Shown one piece after another: positions 10,401 through 17,623 of a stretch of DNA of 64,000 nucleotides (positions within the stretch are counted from its first letter, which is position 1; each line of letters opens with the position of its first letter). The stretch covers positions 62,001 to 126,000 of the forward strand of contig JACRCX010000047.1 of NCBI GenBank assembly GCA_016218815.1. The letters run 5' to 3'. The notes beneath the pieces are model-generated. The model ran no database searches. It was not told the DNA's origin and was given only the letters and a program-made list of their open reading frames with translations. The DNA comes from Deltaproteobacteria bacterium (lineage in GTDB: Bacteria > Myxococcota_A > Polyangia > DRWM01 > JAAZOP01). A program made the translations under genes and the position numbers.

Positions 10401-11911
10401 TCGCAGGCGTCGCCGTGACCCACGAAGCCGCCCTCAGTCGTCCCCGGCCGCCTCAGGTACCGGGTCCGTTCGTCGGCCTCGTTGCAGTTGTACTGATCCG
10501 CATTGGACACGGTCGGGCAGTTGTCACAGCGCACGCCGACGAAGTCGCCGTCCTGGTCCTGGTTGATGCCGACCGCCGCCATGCAGTCGGCGTCGTCCTC
10601 GTTGCACCAGGTGTACGGAAACGAGCCTCCCGGCAGGAAGGGGCAGAGGTCGCAGGCGTCGCCGACATTGTCCCCGTCGCTGTCGGCGGTCGCCGGGGCC
10701 CGCATGTTGTCGAAGGGCCGATCCGGATCCTGTTCGCTTCCGAACTCGGGCGAGCGGTTGTACTGCGTGGAAGCCTCCACCGGCCCGGAATCCGTCCGCG
10801 CTCGATGCGGGCAGAGGTCGCACGTGTCGCCAATCCCGTCGGCGTCGGCATCCATCGAACTCGCCACGCCCATCCGTGGGCGGTAGTCCGTCTCCCGCGT
10901 CCCCGGACTCATCGGGCAGAAATCGCAGCCGTCGGGAACTCCGTCGAGGTCGGCGTCGGTCGTCTCCCAAGACTGCGGGTCCTCCGGACAGCCGTCGCAC
11001 TCGTCGACCACGCCGTCGCCGTCCCCGTCCAATTCGGTCGAATACACCCCGGACACGGGCCACACTCCCGCCCCGTGATCGAACGGATCCAGGTAGCAGA
11101 CGTCGGTGGCGTTCGGCACCGTGTCGCCGTCCAGGTCGTCGAGGAACGCGCCGTCGAGGCGTCGCCACACGTTGTTCATCGGTGAAGGGGCGTCGTCAAT
11201 CCCCTCGGTTGCCCGATGCCCGCCGTTGAAATGACGGTCGTCCCAGGCGTATTCGTCGTAGAAGCACCACGGGTCGGACGGCTCGTTCGTGTACGGCGGC
11301 TCGGCCCACGGGTTCCACCGAAAGATGCAGAACTCGCTCAAGTCGTACGCGAACGGGGGCCCGTGACGACCGGGGTCCGACTCGCCGACGTTGTTGCCCC
11401 GGGTCAGCGCGAATCCCGGAGAGCGGTCGTACTCGGGGAACGCTACGTTGCCGATGACCAGGGGCAGGCTCAGGCCGGGACCGGCCCACCAATGGTCGCG
11501 CCATGACGAACCTCTTTCCGGACACCACCAAGTCTCCGGGAGATCCCCTCCCCCGCTGTACTCGCAGTCCCCGGTTCCCTTCCGATCGTGATGGTTCCCT
11601 TGAGAGAACATCAGCACGGGGTGCAAGTCGCTCGCCACCAGCGCCGCGTCGCGCACGCCGGCGAAGTCGCCCGTCGGGGGAGGGTCGCTCCACCAGAACG
11701 CCGCGAAGTCCTGGTTCTCCACTCGCCACACCGTCGGGTCGTCCGTCGCGATCGTCAGGTACAGGTCGTATGGCTGGTTGTCGCCCCAATGGTCATAGCG
11801 CCATGCGTCCACGGCTCGCAGGTTCGGTACCCGCCGTCGCGGTCCCACAGCAACACGAATCGCAGAACGATGCGACGCTCGTTGGGACCGCATGCACCCC
11901 AAGAACACCAC
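7421..11911 (-). CDS. Large exported protein with Ca-binding (thrombospondin type 3-like) and Kelch repeats: main part, split from its 5' end by a frameshift
   Basis: An open frame of 1496 codons. From about residue 30 the sequence is clearly protein-like and continues the gene that starts at 12,327. Missing features of a true start (no signal peptide, no ribosome site at 11,911) and the fit of the two halves show one original protein of about 1635 residues. It contains Asp-rich Ca-binding repeats (LDGDGDGVVDECDGCP, DADADGIGDTCDLCP, DSDGDNVGDACDLCP), then Kelch-type blades (LWLFGGRQSSG, LLVFGGTAGG with DDLW/NDLW), then LVIVD-like repeats (ILVLDVTNPAAP). This is a secreted, Ca2+-stabilised, probably adhesive or structural protein. 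Function beyond that is unknown. Confidence 0.75.
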   Translation of the reverse strand: MVFLGCMRSQRASHRSAIRVAVGPRRRVPNLRAVDAWRYDHWGDNQPYDLYLTIATDDPTVWRVENQDFAAFWWSDPPPTGDFAGVRDAALVASDLHPVLMFSQGNHHDRKGTGDCEYSGGGDLPETWWCPERGSSWRDHWWAGPGLSLPLVIGNVAFPEYDRSPGFALTRGNNVGESDPGRHGPPFAYDLSEFCIFRWNPWAEPPYTNEPSDPWCFYDEYAWDDRHFNGGHRATEGIDDAPSPMNNVWRRLDGAFLDDLDGDTVPNATDVCYLDPFDHGAGVWPVSGVYSTELDGDGDGVVDECDGCPEDPQSWETTDADLDGVPDGCDFCPMSPGTRETDYRPRMGVASSMDADADGIGDTCDLCPHRARTDSGPVEASTQYNRSPEFGSEQDPDRPFDNMRAPATADSDGDNVGDACDLCPFLPGGSFPYTWCNEDDADCMAAVGINQDQDGDFVGVRCDNCPTVSNADQYNCNEADERTRYLRRPGTTEGGFVGHGDACDATPCVVKCKSLLGSSGAEIMGSGKVERVSAVPGHEGERCDGTHSPTGVEDCTCYDGEPASIGICTVGFADPDANEDYDPSLGAHDDPGGGHDQASRNFTLSLQTWFWRCACTDAEMDSHQCGETRCPQQGGDGTEGRWKQASWPDQPSDGAGEPAHPPYNYRRLYLGSDSRDPTSARWETTGDWFSWYAPYTRSPDAFDPAEDGRYIVQKWNFLTDHGDLTDDSGAPLFTRDQARDSFLWLEPARSLVAGYGGWSRQDEGNRYLSARLGGNAHDCRFGDGPVWERLVDIIGPYHTPYGSEAWGPIGKAPLKPAFAALLGGDCIYCVDYLFDDPGDHVGGLLVYGWDAAGKQYANLVGSKVVDGRFALRESSLTFLQLGRDGIDAYATFGGVDAAGGKSDQFWVAALQQPMIIGTEEPRAYFALSEVSRGSNAPWPSARIGSALAPGTFRSEFSLGGGPVTGGSWGDAAGAASGGGPPAPEKARARVVLVGGEGDDGLLDDIWLYDGQWRLVGALPGVDDGLTEAGSAVVDQHLWLFGGRQSSGPSDDLWKIDLDTGAAVKLTAGVGPSPRVQPALAFRPATSELLVFGGTAGGVAFNDLWAFNLGSETWRRVAGPCSGTGCPVTVGREKLLPDAAGAGITVLANPAGAARADWAWTLAAGTWESLAESYAMDETKDCDGDGMADLGWGARCGAGGAGFPFQGRMRCDPASTTLVCRAPSAPAEIVAEHRTPGIQAVVAANGFVGAVKEREIQWNRLESDGALVPVRTVRFSRPANDVALAGDYALVADRSGLTVYSLVDGTETARLPTCGKARRVFVDGGRAYVLGLRSILVLDVTNPAAPTVLTDLRVAALPSGLAWATPATGCSAFHTVADLVCDASGFCPLVGRVAADEDGHRLYLDLLGYVHVLDFRGGLLPTFSPPVRTGLATALRADGDLLYVNRSCGEASKYAWEDGIWTHAGPHDVPDWVSGTAATGAFAMRKGPAALYVAERQ

Positions 11912-12327
11912 GACGGCACCTCGGGATGCACCTGGAACAGCACCGTCGGCTCACCGTAGTGCGGGTCGTCGCTCCACCAGTCGGCCTGCCAGGCGTTGAG
12001 GACCCACAGCCTCAATCGCTGGGCAAGTTCCAACTCGGAGTCGTCCCACAGCCCGTCCGCATCCGCGTCCGGGTTCTCCTCCGCCAGCCCGTACGACCAG
12101 CCGCGCCACAGCGGGTCGGACACCGAGACGAAGGGATCCTTGTCCAGTTGCACGACCGGAAACCCCCGGACGGCTCCGTCCGATTCCTCGCTGCACCAGC
12201 CGCCCGCCGTGTAGCAGCCGAAGTGCTCTTGCGAGGAGAAACACCGCTCGAACTCGTCATCGTGACCCGCAGCGTCGGCGGCCATCAGGAGCAAGAGGCA
12301 GGCAGGCAGGCAGGCAGATCGCTTCAT
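11755..12327 (-). CDS. 5' part of the same Ca-binding/Kelch protein (signal peptide half)
   Basis: The ATG at 12,327 opens a clear signal peptide (MKRSACLPACLLLLMAADAAG) followed by a mature region whose sequence FVLLWDRDGGY is interrupted near 11,826-11,827. If one extra C were present in the GGTACCGAAC stretch of the coding strand, the frame would read DGGYPNLRAVDAWRYDHWG and run straight into the 1496-codon frame. Without it, the frame ends at 11,755 after a run of unrelated-looking residues. The indel sits in a run of identical bases, so an assembly error is as likely as a real mutation. The stretch DADADGLWDDSELELA is an early Ca-binding-like loop. The longer frame upstream of 12,327 lacks a signal and was rejected. 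Confidence 0.7.
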   Translation of the reverse strand: MKRSACLPACLLLLMAADAAGHDDEFERCFSSQEHFGCYTAGGWCSEESDGAVRGFPVVQLDKDPFVSVSDPLWRGWSYGLAEENPDADADGLWDDSELELAQRLRLWVLNAWQADWWSDDPHYGEPTVLFQVHPEVPSWCSWGACGPNERRIVLRFVLLWDRDGGYRTCEPWTHGAMTIGATTSHTTCT

Positions 12328-12569
12328 GGTCTCTTCCCTTCCGTGTGACCGACATTCTACGCGGCAAGTCTGGGCCGGCGGCCGATCGGCGTCAAGGCAC
12401 CCGTCGGGGCACCCGTCGGGCGGCACTCGCCGGTCGGGAACCGAAACGCGCAGCCCGAGCGTACCGGCAGCCGCAACGTCCCGGAACGTGCCCCGCCGCG
12501 GAGTCGCGGAGGGGCGTTGCCAGCCGCGCCCCGATGGTTAGCGTGGCGGCCGGAAGGGAGCGTGACGCG

Positions 12570-12836
12570 ATGAGCAAGTACCTGATCGAAAGCCATCACA
12601 CCCCGGAAGAGTGCCTCAAGGCCCTGGACTCCGTCCTGGAGAAGCAGCCCGCGCTGCTCGACAAGTTCGAGTGGGGCTGCAGCGCCGGCAACCACACCGG
12701 CTGGGCCCTCATCGAGGGCTCCAGCCGCAGCGCCGTCGAAGGCATGGTGCCCTCCGACATCCGCGCCAAGTCGACCGTCACCGCCGTCAGCCGCTACACC
12801 CCGGAGCAGATCCGCGCCTATCACGAGAAGAAATAG
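12570..12836 (+). CDS. Small conserved hypothetical protein, ferredoxin-like fold suspected
   Basis: An 88-residue soluble protein with ATG at 12,570 behind GGAAGGGAG. It has no signal peptide or membrane segment. The order helix-strand-strand-helix-strand (HTPEECLKALDSVLE, KFEWGCSAGNHTGWALIEG, VPSDIRAKSTVTAVSRYTPEQI) and the paired HH/C/H residues resemble small alpha/beta-barrel proteins of the DUF3303/DUF4242 kind, some of which bind metal. That link is an inference from the pattern only. It stands alone between two divergent or convergent units. Its codon use matches the chromosome. Confidence 0.75.
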   Translation: MSKYLIESHHTPEECLKALDSVLEKQPALLDKFEWGCSAGNHTGWALIEGSSRSAVEGMVPSDIRAKSTVTAVSRYTPEQIRAYHEKK

Positions 12837-12865
12837 CGGGGCCGGACGGCCGAAAAGCCGCGACG

Positions 12866-14014
12866 TCACCCCGCCGCTTGCGGAGGCACCGCCCGCGGCA
12901 CGGGCGCCCCCGCCGATCCGCCCGGCAGCGCGGGCGGCAGTGACGTCCGCACCCGCCGCGGCATCCGGCGCAGGCCGCGAGAGAACGACAGGAGCGCCAG
13001 CACCACCGGCAGCGCCCCGGAGATCAGCCCGCCGATCACTGCGGACGCCACCTTGCCCTTCAACGCCAGCAGGACCGAACCGAGCAGCATCAAGGCGCCG
13101 CCCAGGAGCAGAACGCCGCCGGCGGCCAGCATCAGCCATGCCAGCGGACGCGACTCCTTTGGCGGCTCCTCGGCGACCGGTTCGTCGCCCGCACCCGCAT
13201 CCACCGGCCAGATCGCCGCCAGCGCGCGCACGACCGGCGTCGGTCGTGCCGCAACGCCCGCAGCCACGCCTCCGACGGCCCCCTGCAACGCGAGCTGCTG
13301 CGCCCGGCGCATCCGGCGCGTCAGCCGGATCCCGAAGACCCACGACACGACCACCGTCGCCAGCGACACCGCCAGCATCGCCAGCACCACCGCCAGCTCG
13401 CCCCCCGCCGGGTCGGTCCCCCGCTCGGCGTACGCCTTGAGTGACAGGAGGCCCGCGTCGTACAGGCCGTGGAGCAGGATGGGCCAACCCAGAGCCCGGC
13501 GCAGGAGCGCGGCGCGCGCCGCCGGCGGGCTGAACCGCGCCACCCCCACGTAGTACCCCATCATCGCGCCCCAGAACGCGTGCCCCGGCACCGACGTCGC
13601 CGCCCGCATCACCGCGGTCAGCAGATTCCCCTGCAGGCAGTACATCACGTTCTCGAACGTCGCGAAGCCCAGGGACGCGATCGCGCCGTACACCACCCCG
13701 TCCATCGGCTCGTCGAACCACCGCCGCCGGCGCGCATACCAGTACAGCACCGAGAACTTGAAGAACTCCTCCGGCAGCGCCGCCGCCAGGAACGCCTCTC
13801 CCGGCCCGATCGCCAGCGGATGCCCGAAGTGCGGCACCACGTACGACATGATCGGCCAGGCCACGAACAGCGTGGGGACGATCGACAGCACGCCGAGCCC
13901 GAACGTCGCCCAGACGGCCCGCGCCGGCTCCCGGCGCATGTCGCGCGAGTAGAAGAACCACGCGAGCAGGATCGATGGGACGAGCGCCGAGATCCCCGTG
14001 ATGGCTACGATCAT
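12866..14014 (-). CDS. PrsW-type intramembrane metalloprotease
   Basis: A 382-residue polytopic membrane protein of the PrsW/CPBP-like superfamily, which cuts membrane-bound substrates such as anti-sigma factors. The diagnostic motifs are all visible: PEEFFKF (E82, E83, K86), FATFEN (E121, N122), PGHAFWG (H145) and LLHGLYDAG (H182, D186), each within a hydrophobic helix. After about residue 235 a linker rich in Ala/Pro and two or three further hydrophobic segments form a C-terminal extension not needed for catalysis. It starts 38 bases after the stop of the SPFH gene, on the same strand, so it is probably the last member of that operon. The target is not evident. Confidence 0.88.
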   Translation of the reverse strand: MIVAITGISALVPSILLAWFFYSRDMRREPARAVWATFGLGVLSIVPTLFVAWPIMSYVVPHFGHPLAIGPGEAFLAAALPEEFFKFSVLYWYARRRRWFDEPMDGVVYGAIASLGFATFENVMYCLQGNLLTAVMRAATSVPGHAFWGAMMGYYVGVARFSPPAARAALLRRALGWPILLHGLYDAGLLSLKAYAERGTDPAGGELAVVLAMLAVSLATVVVSWVFGIRLTRRMRRAQQLALQGAVGGVAAGVAARPTPVVRALAAIWPVDAGAGDEPVAEEPPKESRPLAWLMLAAGGVLLLGGALMLLGSVLLALKGKVASAVIGGLISGALPVVLALLSFSRGLRRMPRRVRTSLPPALPGGSAGAPVPRAVPPQAAG

Positions 14015-14052
14015 CGCGCGTTCCCCGGGCGCCCCAGGGCGGGCGCCCGTAC

Positions 14053-15399
14053 CTAGCCCTTCGGAGGCGGCGCGGCCGGTTTCGCGTGCGACACGATTGC
14101 GGCGGGCCCGAGCTTGGCCTTCACCGCCTCGATGACGTCGATGCCCAGCGTGGCCTTGAGCTGCTCCGCCAGCACCAGCGCCTTCGTCGCCAGCGGCGCG
14201 CCGTCACCCCCGTCGGCCGCGAGGGGGAGCATCGTCAGGCGGTTGACGTTCACGGTGTCGATCGTGCCCAGCACCGTGTGCGTGAGCGCGCCGAGCTTCT
14301 GCATCAGGAACACGTCGCGCGCGTTCGCCCCCGCCTGGCGCCAGGCGGAGATCGTCTCGGCCAGCGCAGCCGCCTGCGCACGGCCCTGCTCCACGAAGCG
14401 CGAGGCCTCGCCCTTCGCCTTCGCCTCCGCGGCCGAGCACGCGGCCTGCGCCGGCGCGATGACGTCGGCCTGGAGCTGCCGCCGCACCTGCTCCACGCGC
14501 GCCGTCTGGACCTCGATCTCCGCCGTCGCCTTCGCCACCGCCGCCAGAGTCTGCCCGCGCGATTCGGCCACCATCGCATCCTTCTTCGTCAACGCGTCCG
14601 CGATGCGCCGCTCCATCTCCGCCCGCGAGGTGCGGATCTCGGCGTCGATGCGCGCCAGCTCCGTGTCCTGCTTGTTCTCTGCGTCCCGTACCGTGGACAG
14701 CGCCCGCGCCTGCGCCTCCGCGATCAGCGCGTTGCGCTTGATCTCCGCCGATTTCACCCGGCCGATCGAATCAAGGTACCCGACCTCGTCGGTCACGTTC
14801 TGGATCTTCAGCGTGTTCAGCTCCAGCCCCAGCTTGATCAGGTCGTGCTCCGCCTCCTCCAGCAGGAGCTGCCCGAACTTGATCTTGTCCTCGTTCACTT
14901 CCTCCGGCGTCATCTTCGCCAGCACCCCGCGCAGGTTGCCCTCGAGGGTGTCCTTGGCGACCGCCATGATCTCTTCCCGCCGCTTCCCCAGCAGCCGTTC
15001 GATCGCGTTGTGCAGCACGGGCGTCGGACCCTCGCTGTCGCTCGAGATCTTCACGTTCGCCACGCCCTGCACGGTGAGCGGAATGCCACCCTTGGAAAAG
15101 GCGCCCTTCACCGCCACCTCGATCGTCATGTTCGTCAGGTCCATCTTGTCGACCCGCTCCAGGAGCGGAATGCGCAGCTTGCGCCCGCCCTGGATCGTCT
15201 GGAACCCGACCAGCCGCCCGTCCCCGCGCGTGCGGTGCTTGCCCGTGAAGATCAACACCTCGTTGGGCTGGCAGATGTACAGGATGCGGCGCACGAGCGC
15301 GACGAGCAGCAGCAGGCCGAGGAGGATCACCCCGGCGAAGATGCCCAGCACCGCCTCCGGGCGCATCGCGCCGACCACCATCGCAGCCAGGGGGCTCAT
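14053..15399 (-). CDS. SPFH/flotillin-like membrane protein (second of a pair)
   Basis: A 448-residue protein with one N-terminal membrane helix (about residues 12-39), an SPFH (band 7) domain with the recurring KMDLTNMTIEVAV, GIPLTVQGVANVKI and EEIMAVAKDTLEGNLRGVL segments, and a long charged Ala/Glu/Arg-rich coiled coil to about residue 350. This is the layout of flotillins, which assemble large cages at the membrane. The start overlaps the stop of the preceding SPFH gene as ATGA, which implies translational coupling. The sequence is closely similar along its length to its neighbour, pointing to a tandem duplication. A Pro/Ala/Lys tail ends the protein. Confidence 0.88.
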   Translation of the reverse strand: MSPLAAMVVGAMRPEAVLGIFAGVILLGLLLLVALVRRILYICQPNEVLIFTGKHRTRGDGRLVGFQTIQGGRKLRIPLLERVDKMDLTNMTIEVAVKGAFSKGGIPLTVQGVANVKISSDSEGPTPVLHNAIERLLGKRREEIMAVAKDTLEGNLRGVLAKMTPEEVNEDKIKFGQLLLEEAEHDLIKLGLELNTLKIQNVTDEVGYLDSIGRVKSAEIKRNALIAEAQARALSTVRDAENKQDTELARIDAEIRTSRAEMERRIADALTKKDAMVAESRGQTLAAVAKATAEIEVQTARVEQVRRQLQADVIAPAQAACSAAEAKAKGEASRFVEQGRAQAAALAETISAWRQAGANARDVFLMQKLGALTHTVLGTIDTVNVNRLTMLPLAADGGDGAPLATKALVLAEQLKATLGIDVIEAVKAKLGPAAIVSHAKPAAPPPKG

Positions 15400-16754
15400 C
15401 GGACACCTCCCGCCGGCGGCAGGCCCTGCGCCGCCGCCTCCAGCCTGCGCCCGAGGATGCCCGGCACGTCGATGCCCGTGGACGCCCGCAGCTCGGTCAG
15501 CACCGCCGCGACCATCGCCGGATAGCCCGCCACCAGCTTGGGCAGCGCCCGCCCGTCGCCCGGATCCAGGATCTGCACGTCCTCCAGGTTCACGTGCTTC
15601 AGGTGCCCCGCGACGTCCGCCAGGATCTGGTCGAGCTGCTGGAACAGGAAGATCTCCTTCGCGTCCGGCCCCGCCGAACGCCACGTTTCGGCGATGATCT
15701 TGAGCGCCTCGGCCACCGCGCGACCGTTCTCCGCCAAAGGTGCCGCCTGCGCCCGCGACTCGAACTCCTGCTGCGACTTCTTCGCCTCCCACGGGATGAC
15801 CACGTCGGCCTGGAGGCGGATCTGCTCGAGCTTCGAGCGGATGCCCTGCAGCTCCTGCTCCGCCGTCGCCCGCGCCGCGTCGCCCGCCGCCACCGCCTTC
15901 TTCTCCTCCGACTCCGACTGCGCCGCCAGCTCGGCCCGGATGCGCCGCAGCTCGTTCTGCTTCTGCAGGATCGCCTTCTGCGCCTGCTCCTGCGCCACGT
16001 CGCCCGACGCCTTGGAGTCCGCCGCCACCTTGTTCGCCTCGTTGCGCGCGTTCGACTCCGCGATCTCCGCCCGCTTGATCGCCTCCGCGATGCGCACGCG
16101 GCCGATCGAATCCAGGTACTCCTTGTCGTCCGACACGCTCTGGATCTTCAGCGTGTCCACCTGCAGGCCCAGCTTCGCCAGGTCCTCCTCCACCTCGTCC
16201 GAGATCTCCGCCGCGAACTTGAGGCGGTCTTCGTTGATTTCCTCCGGCGTCAGCCGCGCCAGCACCCCGCGCAGCGCGCCCTCCAGCGTCTCCTTCGCCA
16301 CCCGCTGGATCTCGCTGCGGTCGCGCCCCAGGAACCGCTCCACCGCGTTCATCACGATGTCCGGATTGCTCGCCAGCTTCACGTTCGCGATCGCGTGCAC
16401 CTCGAGCGGGATCGCATTCTTGGAGTACGCGTTCTGGACCGCGACGTAGATCGGGATCGTCGTCATGTCCATGAAGCTCGGCGTCTCGATCACCGGCACC
16501 CGCCACGCCCGGCCGCCCGTGATGATGCGGTACCCGACCACCTTGTCGTCCGCCGCCCGGTGCTTGCCGCCCGAGAGCACCAGCAGGCTGTTCGGCGGAC
16601 AGATGATCAGGAACCGCTTGGCGACGAAGATGAAGAACAAGAGGCCGAAGACCGTCGCCCCCGCCGCCACCGCCATCGTGATCGCCAGCTTCTCCGTGAT
16701 CTGCAGCGCCGCAGGCACGATAGCGCCCAACACCGCTCCCGAAAGTCCGACCAT
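15396..16754 (-). CDS. SPFH/flotillin-like membrane protein (first of a pair)
   Basis: A 452-residue flotillin-like protein. A GGGAGGAAGC ribosome site precedes ATG at 16,754. A single N-terminal helix (about residues 22-50) is followed by an SPFH domain (MDMTTIPIYVAVQNAYSKN, IPLEVHAIANVKLA, SEIQRVAKETLEGALRGVLARL) and a long coiled coil rich in Ala, Glu, Arg and Gln. It pairs with the following SPFH gene, and the two probably form a hetero-oligomer. The upstream gene is NfeD-like, the usual genomic partner of flotillins. In other bacteria such units organise membrane domains and membrane-protein turnover; here that is inferred from context. Confidence 0.88.
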   Translation of the reverse strand: MVGLSGAVLGAIVPAALQITEKLAITMAVAAGATVFGLLFFIFVAKRFLIICPPNSLLVLSGGKHRAADDKVVGYRIITGGRAWRVPVIETPSFMDMTTIPIYVAVQNAYSKNAIPLEVHAIANVKLASNPDIVMNAVERFLGRDRSEIQRVAKETLEGALRGVLARLTPEEINEDRLKFAAEISDEVEEDLAKLGLQVDTLKIQSVSDDKEYLDSIGRVRIAEAIKRAEIAESNARNEANKVAADSKASGDVAQEQAQKAILQKQNELRRIRAELAAQSESEEKKAVAAGDAARATAEQELQGIRSKLEQIRLQADVVIPWEAKKSQQEFESRAQAAPLAENGRAVAEALKIIAETWRSAGPDAKEIFLFQQLDQILADVAGHLKHVNLEDVQILDPGDGRALPKLVAGYPAMVAAVLTELRASTGIDVPGILGRRLEAAAQGLPPAGGVR

Positions 16755-16822
16755 TTCGCTTCCTCCCTGCGCGCCCGGCGCGCGCTTCGCTCCGCCCGTT
16801 CGGCCGATCCCCCCGCCCCCGC

Positions 16823-17467
16823 TCAGCCCCCCTCCCCCTTCGCCTTCCCGTCCGTCAGCTCCGGCGTCGTCGGCAGCGTGACGATCAGCTTGTCCCCGCG
16901 CACCGCGATCACCATCGCCCGCTCGCCTCGCGGAATCACCCCCTCCGCCTCCGTCCAGGCGATCCGATCCACCGTCCGACCGGCGAGCTGCAGCCGCACC
17001 TTCCCCGGCGCCGACGAAGACACCGGCAGCATCACCTTCGCTTCCAGGCCGACCAGCTCGTCCGGCGAAATCCCGCTGCTCACCGTCTGCTCCCGCAGCC
17101 GCCGGAAGACCCACGCCGCTCCCACCCCCAGCCCCACCCCCATCGGCGCCGCCAGCAGCGCCGCCGTCAGCTCGCTTGCCCCCGCCAGCTCCAGCGCCAG
17201 CCCCGTCAGCCCGAAAAACGTCAGGAAGAAGACCCAGAAGCGCATCGACATGAACAAGAGCCAGAAATCCCCCGCCCCGTGCACGTCCGCGTGCCCGTGG
17301 TCGCCCGCGTGCGCGTCCCCGTGCGCGTCCCCTCCGCCGTGCGCGTCCGCGTCCCCGCCTCCGGCGTCCACGTCGTGCGCGTCCGCCGCATGGTCCCCCC
17401 CGGCGAAGAGCGAGAACAACACCATCACCGCTCCCACCGCCAGACAGATCCCGAACGCCAGGGTCAT
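16823..17467 (-). CDS. NfeD-like / OB-fold membrane protein with His/Asp-rich loop
   Basis: A 214-residue protein and first gene of the SPFH operon. It has an N-terminal helix (about 3-22), then a loop of about 45 residues made almost only of His, Asp, Ala and Gly (DAHGDAHAGDHGHADVHGAG), then two or three further helices (residues about 70-125) and a C-terminal OB-like barrel beginning near LVGLEAKVMLPVS and ending in RAMVIAVRGDKLIVTLP. The barrel resembles the soluble domain of NfeD, the standard partner of flotillins. The His/Asp loop looks able to bind metal ions such as Zn2+, which is an inference from composition. The start at 17,467 fits the first membrane helix. Confidence 0.75.
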   Translation of the reverse strand: MTLAFGICLAVGAVMVLFSLFAGGDHAADAHDVDAGGGDADAHGGGDAHGDAHAGDHGHADVHGAGDFWLLFMSMRFWVFFLTFFGLTGLALELAGASELTAALLAAPMGVGLGVGAAWVFRRLREQTVSSGISPDELVGLEAKVMLPVSSSAPGKVRLQLAGRTVDRIAWTEAEGVIPRGERAMVIAVRGDKLIVTLPTTPELTDGKAKGEGG

Positions 17468-17623
17468 GGGAAGCGTGTAACACGATGCAGGGACGAGGGA
17501 CAAGGAGGGTCGTTGTTCGTGTGGCCGAGCGGTGCGGGCCGCTTGACGCGCTCCGCCGTTCGGGGTCGAATCGTGCATCCGTCCGTAGCCGACCGCTCTC
17601 ACCGTGGGCGGGGGAGGTGCATC

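Noticed and set aside
9347..11185. A 612-codon + strand frame inside the Ca-binding/Kelch gene
   Set aside because: Antisense shadow of a clearly protein-like minus-strand frame.
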